DNA of 64,000 nt from SIG607 sp045586405 (GCA_045586405.1 JAZNAG010000104.1:4914-68913); one strand, 5' to 3'. Positions 1 through 9,243 are shown, counted from the stretch's first letter. The notes: a model not told the origin generated them from the sequence alone. A program made the numbers and translations.

Positions 1-1063
1 CGAAAAATCCGCAAGGGCAAGGATTCATAGCCGCAACAAGCATTATTGAGCTTGGATATGTAAGACTACCTGAAACACGAGAAATTGTAACTTTGCCGTC
101 TTCAAGTGGCTGACGAAGTCCTTCCATAGTTGACCGTGAAAATTCAGGCAATTCGTCTAAAAACAGTACACCGTTATGTGCAAGAGATATTTCACCTGGA
201 CGCGGAACTGTACCGCCACCGGTTAAACCAAATGCAGAAATAGAATGATGTGGCGAACGAAAAGGTCTTTGTTTAATCAATGGTTTTTTATTATCAAGAA
301 CACCTGCTATTGAGTGGATTTTTGTGGTTTCAATGGACTCTTCAAAGGTCATTTCAGGCAAAATAGTAGGTATACGCTTGGCAAGCATACTTTTACCGGA
401 TCCCGGAGGGCCAATAAACAGCAAATTATGACCGCCGGCTGCTGCAATTTCTACTGCCCGTTTAGCCTGTGACTGACCTCTTACATCAGCGAAATCTATG
501 GGATATACGTGATTTTCTCTAAAACTTTCATCCGGCTCTTCAGATAGTAGTTTTTTTACATCGTTTAAATGTAAAAGCACATCCCTTAATGCAGTCGCGC
601 CCAAAACATTCACGCCTGAAATAACCGATGCTTCTTTAGCGTTTTCTTTTGGTAAAAATATATCATGATAATCCTCATCATGTGCAGTTATAGCCATAGC
701 TAATGCACCTGTTACCGAACGCAAATGACCGTCAAGTGATAGTTCGCCTATAAATACCTTGTTACTTACGTCAACTTTTATTTGTCCCGAAGCAAGTAAA
801 AGAGCAATAGTTATGGGTAAATCATAATGAGAGCCACCTTTTTTAAGGTCTGCAGGAGCAAGATTAACCGTTATTCTGCCATTTGGAAAATTAAATCCGC
901 AATTTTTAATAGCCGAACGAACCCTATCCCTTGCTTCTTTAACAGAAGCGTCCGGCAAACCGACAATATCAAAGGAAGGCAAACCTTTAGAAACATCTGC
1001 CTCTACCTCTACAATATATGAGTTCATACCGAAAAGACCAACACTGCTGACTTTTGAAAACAT
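1..1063 (-). CDS. comM: ComM/YifB family Mg-chelatase-like AAA+ ATPase (partial, C-terminus off the window)
   Basis: I translated this gene from the sequence; it starts at an ATG at 1061-1063 behind the ribosome site AGGTGAG and runs off the left edge, leaving about 354 of the family's usual ~500 residues. The N-terminus MFSKVSSVGLFGMNSYIVEV and the following ChlI-type domain are typical of YifB/ComM. The AAA+ domain shows Walker A GPPGSGKSM and Walker B LFLDELPEF, and the visible part ends in MNPCPCGFF. ComM is a hexameric helicase that promotes branch migration during natural transformation in proteobacteria; its role in Firmicutes is less clear. The gene is divergent from the tRNA-Ser gene and the secreted hydrolase. 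Family assignment is secure; function in this organism is inferred. Confidence 0.95.
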   Translation of the reverse strand, partial: MFSKVSSVGLFGMNSYIVEVEADVSKGLPSFDIVGLPDASVKEARDRVRSAIKNCGFNFPNGRITVNLAPADLKKGGSHYDLPITIALLLASGQIKVDVSNKVFIGELSLDGHLRSVTGALAMAITAHDEDYHDIFLPKENAKEASVISGVNVLGATALRDVLLHLNDVKKLLSEEPDESFRENHVYPIDFADVRGQSQAKRAVEIAAAGGHNLLFIGPPGSGKSMLAKRIPTILPEMTFEESIETTKIHSIAGVLDNKKPLIKQRPFRSPHHSISAFGLTGGGTVPRPGEISLAHNGVLFLDELPEFSRSTMEGLRQPLEDGKVTISRVSGSLTYPSSIMLVAAMNPCPCGFF

Positions 1064-1158
1064 CTTCTCACCTTTAAAAACTTTATTGAATTTATTATAC
1101 AACAACTGTTAAAAAAGAGCAACAGATTTAATATCAATTAGTTTAACTAAAACTCCTC

Positions 1159-1187
1159 TTGACAAACAAAACCATAAAAACTATAAT
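1159..1187 (+). promoter_or_regulatory. Sigma-A promoter of tRNA-Ser
   Basis: TTGACA at 1159-1164, a 17-bp spacer and TATAAT at 1182-1187 give a perfect consensus promoter ending 22 bp before the tRNA gene. Confidence 0.85.
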
Positions 1188-1209
1188 ACTTAATGTTCAT
1201 ATAAAATTT

Positions 1210-1298
1210 GGAGACGTATCGAAGTGGTCATAACGGACATGACTCGAAATCATGATGCCCCTTGAGGGACGTGGGTTCGAATCCCACCGTCTCCGCCA
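1210..1298 (+). tRNA. tRNA-Ser (anticodon CGA)
   Basis: This is an 89-nt class II tRNA with acceptor stem GGAGACG/CGTCTCC and an encoded CCA end. The anticodon loop CTCGAAA gives anticodon CGA at 1245-1247, which reads UCG. A long variable arm follows the anticodon arm, as expected for serine, and the T arm contains GGTTCGAATCC. Confidence 0.95.
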
Positions 1299-1341
1299 AA
1301 ATCGACAAGTTTCGACAGAAGCTTGTCGATTTTACTTTTTT
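1299..1341 (+). terminator. Rho-independent terminator after tRNA-Ser
   Basis: An inverted repeat, AAAATCGACAAG at 1298-1309 and CTTGTCGATTTT at 1322-1333, is followed by a T-rich run. Confidence 0.8.
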
Positions 1342-1424
1342 TACCTCTTTACTCTTCATGTTTCACTATTCTCTTAAAAGCCGATTTGGAATAAGCAATA
1401 GTATAAATTGTAAGTTTTTGTCGC

Positions 1425-1453
1425 TTGACAACATTCTATATTGACAATATAAT
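1425..1453 (+). promoter_or_regulatory. Sigma-A promoter of the secreted glucosaminidase
   Basis: TTGACA at 1425-1430, a 17-bp spacer and TATAAT at 1448-1453 form a perfect consensus. Transcription should start near 1460, giving a leader of about 30 nt. Confidence 0.85.
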
Positions 1454-1492
1454 TGATTATGTACTTTTGTTTTTTGAAAGGAAGAATATTCT

Positions 1493-3436
1493 TTGGTTAA
1501 TTTAAAAAAAATATGTAGCATTATACTGTCTACTTTGTTACTAAGCTGTTGCATTTTATCGATGCATGCTTCTGCACAAACCACTACAAAAAGAGGATTT
1601 ATAAATACTGCTGACGTTCGTCTTCGTGAAGCTGCAACCACCAAATCACAAGTGATTGATATGCTTTCTTACGTCCCTGTTACTATCACTTCAACAACAA
1701 CTGGACAAGAAGTTTTTACCGGGAATAATATTTGGTATCAAGTTACATATAACGGAGTTTCCGGCTATGTTTACAGTGAATATGTTAGTCCGATAATGGA
1801 AATAAACTATGATGACGATTTTGAAGCAAATCTCAATAATTTCCCCCAAAGTTATCATCCATATCTTCGCGAACTACACGAAAAGTACCCAAACTGGAAA
1901 TTTATAGCACACAATCTTCCCATATCATTTAAAGATGCTGTTGAGACACAGTACTGTGTTTCGTCAGTTTCAGAAACCATCAAATGGGTAGAATTTAACT
2001 ATGGTGGCAACGAATGGCGTGATATGCGAGGATATGATGAATCGACTGACAGCTGGGCAACGCGTGAAACTCGTTGGACATATGCTTCACGCCCTGCTAT
2101 AGAATATTTTATGGATCCTCGTAATTCACTAAATGAAAATAACATTTTCGTTTTTATGCAACAGTCTTACGATTCTGAATCGCAGACTATAGATGCCCTT
2201 CGTTCTGTAGTTGCCAATACTTTTCTCGCTTACGGTTATGACAAAAATTCAGATGGAATTGTTGAAGCTGATGCATATCTCGACGATATTATAACTGCTG
2301 CATCACAAAGCGGAGTAAGTCCTTTTGTTCTTGCTACAACAATTATTGTAGAGCAAGGTGCAGGCGGCGATACAAATATGGTTTCGGGCACATACCCCGG
2401 ATACACCAATTACTATAATTTCTTTAACTTTAAAGCTTATGGCGACACCACTGCAGAAATCACAGCATCTGCGTTAAACTACGCTGTTAAAGAAGGATGG
2501 AATTCACGTGAGGCAGCTATAGTAGGCGGTGCTAAAAAATATTCTGACGGCTATATTAACATTGGACAAGATACTTTTTATTATAAAGATTTCAATGTTA
2601 TTAATCAAAGATGGAACCATCAGTATGCAATGGCGCTGTATGATGCTTGGACGAATGCATCATATTTAAAGAAGGGCTGTCTTTTAAACCCATCTGCCAG
2701 TTTTGTTTTTGAAATACCTGTTTACACAGATATGCCCACAACTGCTTGTAAAAAGCCGGTTTCTAACGGTTGGCGGTTGATTGACGGATACTGGTATTAT
2801 TATTCACAAGGCAACGCTATTGACGGATGGATATATTACAACAATGAATGGTACTATCTCAACCCCAATAATTATAATATAATGGCTACCGATTGGGCAT
2901 ATATTAACGACAACTGGTACTTCTTCAACAACAACGGTGTAATGCTTACCGGTTGGCAACAAATAGAAGGCACATGGTATTTCTTTAAAGAAAACGGTGC
3001 AATGCACACCGGCTGGATTGATCTCAATGGTATTTGGTACTACTTAAATGAAAACGGCGCTATGCACACAGGCTGGGTTTACTATCAAGGCGCATGGTAT
3101 TATTTAAGCGATAGCGGTTCAATGCACACGGGTTGGATTAAGCTTGACGGCACTTGGTACTATATGAACGAAACCGGTGCTATGTATACAGGTTGGGTTT
3201 ATTACGGCGATGCTTGGTACTACTTAAATCAGAATGGTGCTATGCATACCGGTTGGATTAAACTTGATAGTACTTGGTACTTTTTAAATTCAAGCGGTGC
3301 TATGCATAAAGGTTGGATTATGCTCGATGGTGTCTGGTACTATTTAAACGATGACGGTGCTATGCATACAGGTTGGTTGGACCTTGACGGTACTCGGTAT
3401 TATCTGAACGAAAACGGTGCTCTTCGCACAAATTAG
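1493..3436 (+). CDS. Secreted SH3-domain N-acetylglucosaminidase with cell-wall-binding repeats
   Basis: This gene encodes a 647-residue exported peptidoglycan hydrolase. Translation begins at TTG 1493 behind GAAAGGAAG. Residues 1-28 are a signal peptide ending in HASA. An SH3-like domain lies at about 35-100, followed by a glucosaminidase domain of the bacterial autolysin (GH73-like) type at about 120-410, with E287 in TIIVEQGAGG as a candidate catalytic acid. Eleven ~20-residue repeats of the type GWIKLDGTWYYLNENGAMHT fill residues 425-647; these are cell-wall/choline-binding (CW_1) repeats that attach the enzyme to the envelope. It has its own consensus promoter and terminator, so it is probably monocistronic. 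The same C-terminal repeat type is fused to an M23 peptidase at 53026-55005. The exact bond cut is inferred from the family. Confidence 0.88.
   Translation: MVNLKKICSIILSTLLLSCCILSMHASAQTTTKRGFINTADVRLREAATTKSQVIDMLSYVPVTITSTTTGQEVFTGNNIWYQVTYNGVSGYVYSEYVSPIMEINYDDDFEANLNNFPQSYHPYLRELHEKYPNWKFIAHNLPISFKDAVETQYCVSSVSETIKWVEFNYGGNEWRDMRGYDESTDSWATRETRWTYASRPAIEYFMDPRNSLNENNIFVFMQQSYDSESQTIDALRSVVANTFLAYGYDKNSDGIVEADAYLDDIITAASQSGVSPFVLATTIIVEQGAGGDTNMVSGTYPGYTNYYNFFNFKAYGDTTAEITASALNYAVKEGWNSREAAIVGGAKKYSDGYINIGQDTFYYKDFNVINQRWNHQYAMALYDAWTNASYLKKGCLLNPSASFVFEIPVYTDMPTTACKKPVSNGWRLIDGYWYYYSQGNAIDGWIYYNNEWYYLNPNNYNIMATDWAYINDNWYFFNNNGVMLTGWQQIEGTWYFFKENGAMHTGWIDLNGIWYYLNENGAMHTGWVYYQGAWYYLSDSGSMHTGWIKLDGTWYYMNETGAMYTGWVYYGDAWYYLNQNGAMHTGWIKLDSTWYFLNSSGAMHKGWIMLDGVWYYLNDDGAMHTGWLDLDGTRYYLNENGALRTN
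2767..3433 (+). repeat. Tandem 60-bp coding repeats (cell-wall-binding domain)
   Basis: Eleven in-frame units of about 60 bp each encode a GW...WYYL...GAMHT motif. The last eight units are nearly regular in length and highly similar, suggesting recent amplification or homogenisation. Confidence 0.85.
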
Positions 3437-3450
3437 TTATTATTTACAAA

Positions 3451-3484
3451 AAAGCCAAGAGCTTATGCTCTTGGCTTTTTTATG
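3451..3484. terminator. Bidirectional terminator between converging genes
   Basis: The stem AAAGCCAAGAGC/GCTCTTGGCTTT with loop TTAT is flanked by A and T runs on both sides. It can serve the glucosaminidase gene on the plus strand and the HAD phosphatase gene on the minus strand. Confidence 0.85.
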
Positions 3485-4277
3485 CTTTTAAAATTTTGAT
3501 TATTTCGCCGCAGTCATTCAGGACGATATCGGGCTTGTCTTCGCTTTCGACAAGGATCTTTTCATCGGTTTCTCCGCTCATAACAAGAATACTTAAAGCA
3601 CCGCTGTTTATTCCGCTTTTTATATCGGTATAAATTCTGTCGCCTATTACTGCAGTATTTTCTTTAGGAATACCGGTCATTTTCATAGCCATTTCAGGCA
3701 TTATGGGTTCCGGTTTACCAATAAGCATAGGTCTTCTTCTTGTGCAATTATAAATCATATCGCAAAAGCTTCCACAGTCAGGCACACTACCGAATTCGGT
3801 AGGACAAACATAATCAAGATTTGTGGCAATATATTTAATATTTTCTTTTGTAAGAAGGATTTTGCATACGTCGTGAAGTTTTTTAAAGGTAAGCTCGGTA
3901 TCATTGCCCATAACTATCATTGTAGTTTCGTCGATGTCCTCAGTTAGATAAAAGCCATCATTTAAAAGTTCTTTTTTAAGAGAATTAGTGCCGCAAACGT
4001 AAATTTTTTCATTACTAAAGTTATTTTTAATAAAGTAAGACGTTGCCTGAGATGAAGTAATAAAATCATCATACTCGGCCTTTATTCCATGTTTATCAAG
4101 TTTTATAATATAATCGGCTACACTTTTCGACGAATTATTAGTCATAAACATATATCTTCCGCCGTTCTCCTTGATTACCGATAAAAGCTCCTTTGTGAAG
4201 TCAAACAAGTTATTGCCAAGATATAACGTTCCGTCCATATCAAAAAGAAACAGTTTCACATTTTTTATTCTGTTCAT
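3480..4277 (-). CDS. HAD superfamily class IIA phosphatase (NagD/AraL-like)
   Basis: The 265-residue protein is a cytoplasmic HAD-IIA hydrolase. Motif I is LFLFDMDGTLYLGN (nucleophile and acid/base Asp), motif II is the Thr/Ser region MFMTNNSS, motif III includes GKPEP and motif IV is AVIGDRIYTDI. Such enzymes remove phosphate from small phospho-metabolites such as sugar phosphates; the substrate cannot be read from sequence. It starts at ATG 4277 behind GAGGAG and overlaps the end of the upstream short-chain dehydrogenase gene by 38 bp, so the two are probably co-transcribed and translationally coupled. It is not close to the dedicated histidinol-phosphate phosphatases missing from the his operon. 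Confidence 0.88.
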   Translation of the reverse strand: MNRIKNVKLFLFDMDGTLYLGNNLFDFTKELLSVIKENGGRYMFMTNNSSKSVADYIIKLDKHGIKAEYDDFITSSQATSYFIKNNFSNEKIYVCGTNSLKKELLNDGFYLTEDIDETTMIVMGNDTELTFKKLHDVCKILLTKENIKYIATNLDYVCPTEFGSVPDCGSFCDMIYNCTRRRPMLIGKPEPIMPEMAMKMTGIPKENTAVIGDRIYTDIKSGINSGALSILVMSGETDEKILVESEDKPDIVLNDCGEIIKILKA

Positions 4278-5145
4278 TATCTAACTCCTCATAAATTTTT
4301 TCAGCAATTCTTCCTATATATTCCGCTTCACATTCACCTATTTTCAGTTTGCTCTGCTTAGGCAAACCCCAAACATCGAAAATACGCGGGCCTAACCAAC
4401 AGTGATATGCCGTATTTTCAAAAATGCCAAAAATAGCAGAAAGACAAGCTTTTTTGGGCTTCATAAATATAACCTTCATCGGATATTTAATTAACGCAAA
4501 AATAAGTTTTGGATAGTGATTAGTAATACCTGTGAAGGTTATTCCGGGATGAACAATAGAAAGCCCATCATAGTTTTCATTCTTAAAAAGTTCAAAAAGA
4601 GAAAACATTAAATATCTTTTAGCATTACCATAAACAAGACTTGATTTTTTACGTGTTCTGAAATCAATATCATGTGCATCACTTTTACTGTATCTATGGG
4701 CTATGCTTCCCGTAACAACAAATTTGCCGTTTTTAACCCGTAACAAAGACAGCAACCATTTTATCAGATAATAAGGCGATATAAAGTTTACCGTAAAAAC
4801 ATTATCGTAGCCGATATCTGTTATATATCTTGGTATATGATAAGCACCCGCATTATGTATAAAAATATCGATATCAAGCTTTATAAGTTCTTCTGCCGCC
4901 GATTTTACCGAAGAAAAATTGCTAAGGTCAGCATATACAAAATAAATCTCAGCATTACTAAATTCGCATTTTAAAGATTCAATTTGTTTTAAGGTTTTTT
5001 CCGCATTTCGATTTACACAAACAAGGGTAGCGTTAAGAGTGAGCAAATATTTACACAACTGCTCCCCTATTCCTCCTGTTGTTCCCGTAACCGCAACAAC
5101 TTTACCATCAAGATTATCGGTATTTTTTAATAGATACTTATTCAT
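4240..5145 (-). CDS. Short-chain dehydrogenase/reductase family protein
   Basis: The 301-residue protein has an SDR Rossmann fold. Near the N-terminus VAVTGTTGGIGEQL is the TGxxxGxG dinucleotide-binding motif, HNAG follows the fourth strand, and the catalytic triad is represented by the Ser of VTGSIAH and the Y-x3-K of VYGNAKRY. The length and the retinol-dehydrogenase-like C-terminus suggest a reductase acting on a hydrophobic or lipid-like carbonyl, but this is inference. It is the first gene of a two-gene unit with the HAD phosphatase, which begins inside its 3' end. Confidence 0.88.
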   Translation of the reverse strand: MNKYLLKNTDNLDGKVVAVTGTTGGIGEQLCKYLLTLNATLVCVNRNAEKTLKQIESLKCEFSNAEIYFVYADLSNFSSVKSAAEELIKLDIDIFIHNAGAYHIPRYITDIGYDNVFTVNFISPYYLIKWLLSLLRVKNGKFVVTGSIAHRYSKSDAHDIDFRTRKKSSLVYGNAKRYLMFSLFELFKNENYDGLSIVHPGITFTGITNHYPKLIFALIKYPMKVIFMKPKKACLSAIFGIFENTAYHCWLGPRIFDVWGLPKQSKLKIGECEAEYIGRIAEKIYEELDNEQNKKCETVSF

Positions 5146-5173
5146 AAAACACCACTGTTTTTCACTAAATAAA

Positions 5174-5202
5174 TGGATTTGACTGAAAAAACAGCCAAAT
5201 CC
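5174..5202 (-). terminator. Terminator-like hairpin after ddh
   Basis: On the minus strand GGATTTGGCTG and CAGTCAAATCC form a stem around a T6 loop, between ddh and the SDR gene. There is no strong T run after it, so termination may be partial. Confidence 0.55.
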
Positions 5203-5209
5203 TTATAAA

Positions 5210-6193
5210 TTAAAGAAGTTTTGCTCTCAACTGCTCACTGCTCATTGCAGATAAATAAGCGGGGGCAATATCAAATACGGTTTTACAGCCAAAATTGCCC
5301 TCTTTAGACAGTCTATAAACCGCTCTTACATACGCCGTAATAACGCTGGCGGTAAATTCGGGGTTAGAATCAAGCTTTAATGAATATTCGATAATATGCG
5401 AATTTTCGTTATTAAAGCCTGTTTTACCACTTCTGATAACAAAGCCGCCGTGAGGTATACCGCTATGATTTTTCTGAAGCTCATCTTTACTGATAAAATG
5501 AACAACAGTATCATAATCGGCAAAGTAATTGGGCATTGTTTTAATTTCGTTTTCAATTCTTAAAAGGTCAGCACCGTCTTCAGCAACCACAAAGCATTCT
5601 CTTAAATGCTTATCTCTGGTAGAAAGATTCGGGTTCTCGCCATTTCTGACAGATGCTAATGCTTCTTCCTTTGGAATAGTGTACTGTCTTGCATCTACAA
5701 CACCGTCAATTCTTCTTATAGCATCGCTATGCCCCTGACTAACGCCCTTGCCCCAGAAAGTATAATCGTTTCCGTCAGGTAAAACTGCTAAGGCGTAAAG
5801 ACGGTTAAGCGAAAACATACCGGGATCCCAACCTGCAGATATAAGCGCAGTTGTATTTGCTTTTTTAGAGGCAACATCAACATTTTCAAAATGCTCAGGT
5901 ATTTTTGCATGGGTATCAAAACTGTCAATAACATTAAAATACTGTGCAAGATATGGTGTCTGCTCAGGCAGATCGGTAGCGCTTCCGCCGCACAGCACCA
6001 TAACATCAATTTTTTCACGCCAACTTAGTACATCGCCTGCACTTACAGCAGGAATACCTTCTGTTTTAAGTTTTAAAGTAGAAGGATCACGGCGGGTAAA
6101 CACAGCAACAAGCTGCATATCATTATTTTTGTTTATTGCGGCTTCTATGCCACGGCCTAAATTGCCGTAACCGAAAATACCAACACGAATCAT
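5210..6193 (-). CDS. ddh: meso-Diaminopimelate D-dehydrogenase
   Basis: The 327-residue enzyme reversibly converts L-tetrahydrodipicolinate, ammonia and NADPH to meso-diaminopimelate, the one-step branch of the lysine/peptidoglycan pathway. The N-terminus IRVGIFGYGNLGRGIE is the NADP-binding Rossmann motif, and conserved Ddh segments include SAGWDPGMFSLNR, FWGKGVSQGHSDAIRRIDGV and PHGGFVIRSG. Length matches the family. The start ATG 6193 is preceded by AAAGGAG. It has its own promoter inside the 3' end of the upstream glycosidase gene and a hairpin downstream, so it is probably monocistronic. Confidence 0.96.
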   Translation of the reverse strand: MIRVGIFGYGNLGRGIEAAINKNNDMQLVAVFTRRDPSTLKLKTEGIPAVSAGDVLSWREKIDVMVLCGGSATDLPEQTPYLAQYFNVIDSFDTHAKIPEHFENVDVASKKANTTALISAGWDPGMFSLNRLYALAVLPDGNDYTFWGKGVSQGHSDAIRRIDGVVDARQYTIPKEEALASVRNGENPNLSTRDKHLRECFVVAEDGADLLRIENEIKTMPNYFADYDTVVHFISKDELQKNHSGIPHGGFVIRSGKTGFNNENSHIIEYSLKLDSNPEFTASVITAYVRAVYRLSKEGNFGCKTVFDIAPAYLSAMSSEQLRAKLL

Positions 6194-6227
6194 TTAAAAT
6201 ACTCCTTTGAAATTCAACTACCTGATA

Positions 6228-6256
6228 ATTATAATACACACAAAGTCTTATTTCAA
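6228..6256 (-). promoter_or_regulatory. Sigma-A promoter of ddh
   Basis: On the minus strand TTGAAA (6251-6256), a 17-bp spacer and TATAAT (6228-6233) lie upstream of ddh; the -35 box is within the last codons of the glycosidase gene. Confidence 0.75.
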
Positions 6257-7945
6257 TAAGTTTTCCTGTAATTTCTTATAAATATCAGCAAACTCAGACT
6301 CGAAAATTTTCATTACCTTTCTGTCATAAGTAACAAGACCGTTTGTTTCGTCTTCAACATCACTAAGCTGAGTATAAACGGTTGCACAAAGCCCCTTTTC
6401 AACAAGAGGTAAAACCTCGTTTAGATAAAGATTTCTAAAGGCTTTTGCAAAGTCTTCTCTGTTTTTGAAATTACCATATCCATAAGTGCTGTTGCTATTA
6501 AACACGTGGTCTTTTATATTAAGAGAATAACCGCCGAACTCAGATATAAAAAGAGGTTTATTGCTGCATTTTACTTTAAGTTTTCTAAAGTATATATGCC
6601 TTGAGTTAAAATCATTTTTCTTAGAATAAAACCAACCGGAAGCCGAATCTATAAATCGGGTATCGTCAAGCGCTTTTAATTTATCATACATACTGTCAGC
6701 GCAAAACTGTCCCCAGCCCTCATTAAAAATTGTCCATTGACAAATACAAGGGTGGTTATACAGTTGATTTACAGTTTTTTTCATTGTATCTATGAACATT
6801 TCACGGCTTTGGGGGTTATTGTGAGTGTTTTTATCATTCCTTTTAAGAACGCCTATTGTGGGAAGCAGTGTATCTTTAAAAAAGGAATATATACCATTAT
6901 TGACCATATCCTGAAAGACGACCATACCCAGTCTGTCACACTCGCTGTAAAAGAACTCGGGTTCAACCTTAATATGCTTTCTCAGCATATTAAAGCCAAG
7001 GTTTTTCATTTTTAAAATATCATTTGTATATTCAATAAGACTTGCAGGAGTAAAAATACCATCAGAAAAATAGCCTTGATCAAGAACGCCGTGGAAAAAG
7101 TAGGGCTTACCATTTAATAAAAGGCGGTTTTTATCACCAACTTTACCGATAGACAAAGTTCTTAGCGCAAAATATGACTCAACTTTATCCTCCCCTGCCT
7201 CAATGATAAATTTATATAGATACGGAGTTTCAGGGGTCCACAACTTTGGGTTTTTAAGGTTAACTACAGCTTTACCGTCTATTAAGTATGCAACGATATT
7301 TTCGTCGTCAAATACCGTGATTTTACCATCAGTAATTCCGCAAACATCAATTACGGCAGAGTTTAATGAGGTTGAAATTTTAAGCGATTTTATATAAGTT
7401 TCAGGCACACTTTCACACCAAACGCTTTGCCAGATACCCGAAACGGGAGTATACCACATTCCTTTAGGGGTTTTGCTCTGCTTACCGTAAGGCATAGTTT
7501 TATCGCTGAGAATATCTTTTACTTCTAAGGTTAATATATTTTCTTTTTTAAGGCTATCGGTTATATCAAATGTAAAAGTGTCATATCCGCCGATATGTTC
7601 ACCAATAAATTTGTCGTTTAAAAATACTGAGCATACTTGGTCAACGGCACCAAAATGCAGCAATACCCGACCTATATTGAAGCCTTCAGGCAGAGTAAAC
7701 TCTTTTTTATAATAAAGAGTTTTATCCTCAGAAAAGACCTCACCGATACCCGAAAGCAAAGACTCGGGACAAAATGGCACACGAATTTTTCTGTCGTATA
7801 CTATTTCTTTGCCAACACCAAATTCCCACACACCGTCAAGAGAGAAGAAAGACGCTCTTTTAAGCTGAGGGCGAGGATAGATACTTTCGGTATTTTGGTC
7901 AATTTTTTCGCCCAACTTTGTAAAAAGTTTATTTGTCTTCCGCAT
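6248..7945 (-). CDS. Glycoside hydrolase family 2 protein
   Basis: This 565-residue protein has the GH2 order: an N-terminal jelly-roll sugar-binding domain (about 30-180, with FGAVDQVCSVFLNDKFIGEH), an immunoglobulin-like domain (to about 280) and a C-terminal TIM barrel. The acid/base Glu lies in CQWTIFNEGWGQ and the nucleophile Glu in PLFISEFGGYS. There is no signal peptide, so it should act in the cytoplasm on an imported glycoside; beta-glucuronidase, beta-galactosidase and beta-mannosidase activities cannot be separated by eye. The start ATG overlaps the stop of the MFS transporter gene by one base (TAATG) and has the site AAGGAGA, which points to coupled translation and to the transporter delivering its substrate. 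Confidence 0.9.
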   Translation of the reverse strand: MRKTNKLFTKLGEKIDQNTESIYPRPQLKRASFFSLDGVWEFGVGKEIVYDRKIRVPFCPESLLSGIGEVFSEDKTLYYKKEFTLPEGFNIGRVLLHFGAVDQVCSVFLNDKFIGEHIGGYDTFTFDITDSLKKENILTLEVKDILSDKTMPYGKQSKTPKGMWYTPVSGIWQSVWCESVPETYIKSLKISTSLNSAVIDVCGITDGKITVFDDENIVAYLIDGKAVVNLKNPKLWTPETPYLYKFIIEAGEDKVESYFALRTLSIGKVGDKNRLLLNGKPYFFHGVLDQGYFSDGIFTPASLIEYTNDILKMKNLGFNMLRKHIKVEPEFFYSECDRLGMVVFQDMVNNGIYSFFKDTLLPTIGVLKRNDKNTHNNPQSREMFIDTMKKTVNQLYNHPCICQWTIFNEGWGQFCADSMYDKLKALDDTRFIDSASGWFYSKKNDFNSRHIYFRKLKVKCSNKPLFISEFGGYSLNIKDHVFNSNSTYGYGNFKNREDFAKAFRNLYLNEVLPLVEKGLCATVYTQLSDVEDETNGLVTYDRKVMKIFESEFADIYKKLQENLLK

Positions 7946-9243
7946 TAAATTTTCTCCTTTTTTGCAAACATATTTTGCAAAAATACTATTAAAATTAAGA
8001 TAACGGCAACCACTAAAGCAGTTATAAAAATATTTTCATTCGGTATGAAAGACTGTGTACCGTCATCACCTATTACAGTTTCTGCATTTTTAAGTACAAA
8101 AGCACCTATCTGCGGACCGATAATACCGGGAATAAGCACCTGTCCGAAAATCCTAAGGCCTTGAAACATACCTGCCTTGTTTTCGGGTATTTTATCACGA
8201 ATCATAGCGCCAAATACTGCCGAGCCGCAAAGATATCCGCACATCATAAGAAGTGATCCGATAAACACAAGGGTTGTACCTTTATATAAGAAAAGCAATA
8301 CGTAACCGGCACACAGCGATACAAGTGTCGGCAGAAGCGATTTAAAATAGCCCACTTTATCATAAAATCTGCCATAAAAAGCGGTAGCAATAGCTGCTAT
8401 AATTATGGCAGGAGCCATTATCAATACATAATTATCCATCTTTAATGAAACATTATAATACAGTATAAGATAAGGCATAAACACCTGAATTGAAATACCG
8501 AAAACCGCAAAGGAAAGCAGAGTAAAATAGAGTGACTTGTTTTCCTTAATAACACTCGGCCTGAAACCATAAAAGATATTGCCCCAAAAGCTGTTATTTA
8601 CTTCACTTCTAACCGTGCTTTCCTCAAGGAAGAAAAGGGTCAAAACGCCAATAACCAGCACAGTAATACCTATTATTAAATATATAGAAGTCCAACTTTC
8701 AGCTTTGTTAAGGTCAAAGCCCATAAAACCGCCGAATACTGCAATAATAGCAAGAAGCGGCATCATAGCGTTGATGCCCTCTGCCGCACCGCGCTTGTTG
8801 TCAGGCACCGACTCGGTAAGCCAAGCATTAAAACAAGCGTCATTGGCACTTGAGCCAAAAAAGGTCATTACACAGTCAAGGATTATTGTAAGAGAAACAC
8901 CAACACTTGCCGCAGATACTACTGCAGGAAACATGCTGTTTATAACATCAATTCTAATAAAAGCAAAACAGATAATTGATATGCCCCAAAGAATATAACC
9001 ACCGCTGATAAATATTTTACGCTTACCGATTTTATCCGACAAAGCGCCGATAATTACAGTAGTTACCGTTGCGGCAACAGCTGAAGCCGTAACCATCAGA
9101 GATATTTCACCTGCACTGGCGCCAAACATTTTATATATGAATACGTTGAAGTACATATTCTCTACTACCCATGCTATTTGACCAACAAGGCTAAGTATAA
9201 CAAGTATGGGCCAGAAAAATTTAGGCAATGACTTAGTGTTCAT
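7945..9243 (-). CDS. MFS transporter, probable glycoside/sugar importer
   Basis: The 432-residue integral membrane protein has about twelve hydrophobic segments and the loop 2-3 motif GALSDKIGKRKIF typical of the major facilitator superfamily. SESVPDNKRGAAEGINAM in the middle and a second GRFYDKVGYFK loop in the C-terminal half support the six-plus-six arrangement. It is promoter-proximal in a two-gene operon with the GH2 glycosidase, with which it shares a TAATG junction, so uptake of a glycoside for intracellular cleavage is the likely role. Substrate and coupling ion are not visible. The start ATG 9243 follows AGGGAGA. Confidence 0.88.
   Translation of the reverse strand: MNTKSLPKFFWPILVILSLVGQIAWVVENMYFNVFIYKMFGASAGEISLMVTASAVAATVTTVIIGALSDKIGKRKIFISGGYILWGISIICFAFIRIDVINSMFPAVVSAASVGVSLTIILDCVMTFFGSSANDACFNAWLTESVPDNKRGAAEGINAMMPLLAIIAVFGGFMGFDLNKAESWTSIYLIIGITVLVIGVLTLFFLEESTVRSEVNNSFWGNIFYGFRPSVIKENKSLYFTLLSFAVFGISIQVFMPYLILYYNVSLKMDNYVLIMAPAIIIAAIATAFYGRFYDKVGYFKSLLPTLVSLCAGYVLLFLYKGTTLVFIGSLLMMCGYLCGSAVFGAMIRDKIPENKAGMFQGLRIFGQVLIPGIIGPQIGAFVLKNAETVIGDDGTQSFIPNENIFITALVVAVILILIVFLQNMFAKKEKI

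Noticed and set aside
2767..3433. Regularly spaced ~60-bp repeats that could suggest a CRISPR or tandem-repeat array
   Set aside because: They are in-frame coding repeats with degenerate third positions and no spacer structure; they encode wall-binding motifs.
3480..4277. HAD phosphatase as the missing histidinol phosphatase
   Set aside because: It is of the NagD-like class IIA type with a large cap domain, is 30 kb from the his operon and co-transcribed with an SDR gene; nothing supports this role.
8579..8998. Plus-strand 139-codon frame opposite the MFS transporter
   Set aside because: It is a shadow of the transporter gene with no ribosome site and no domain.
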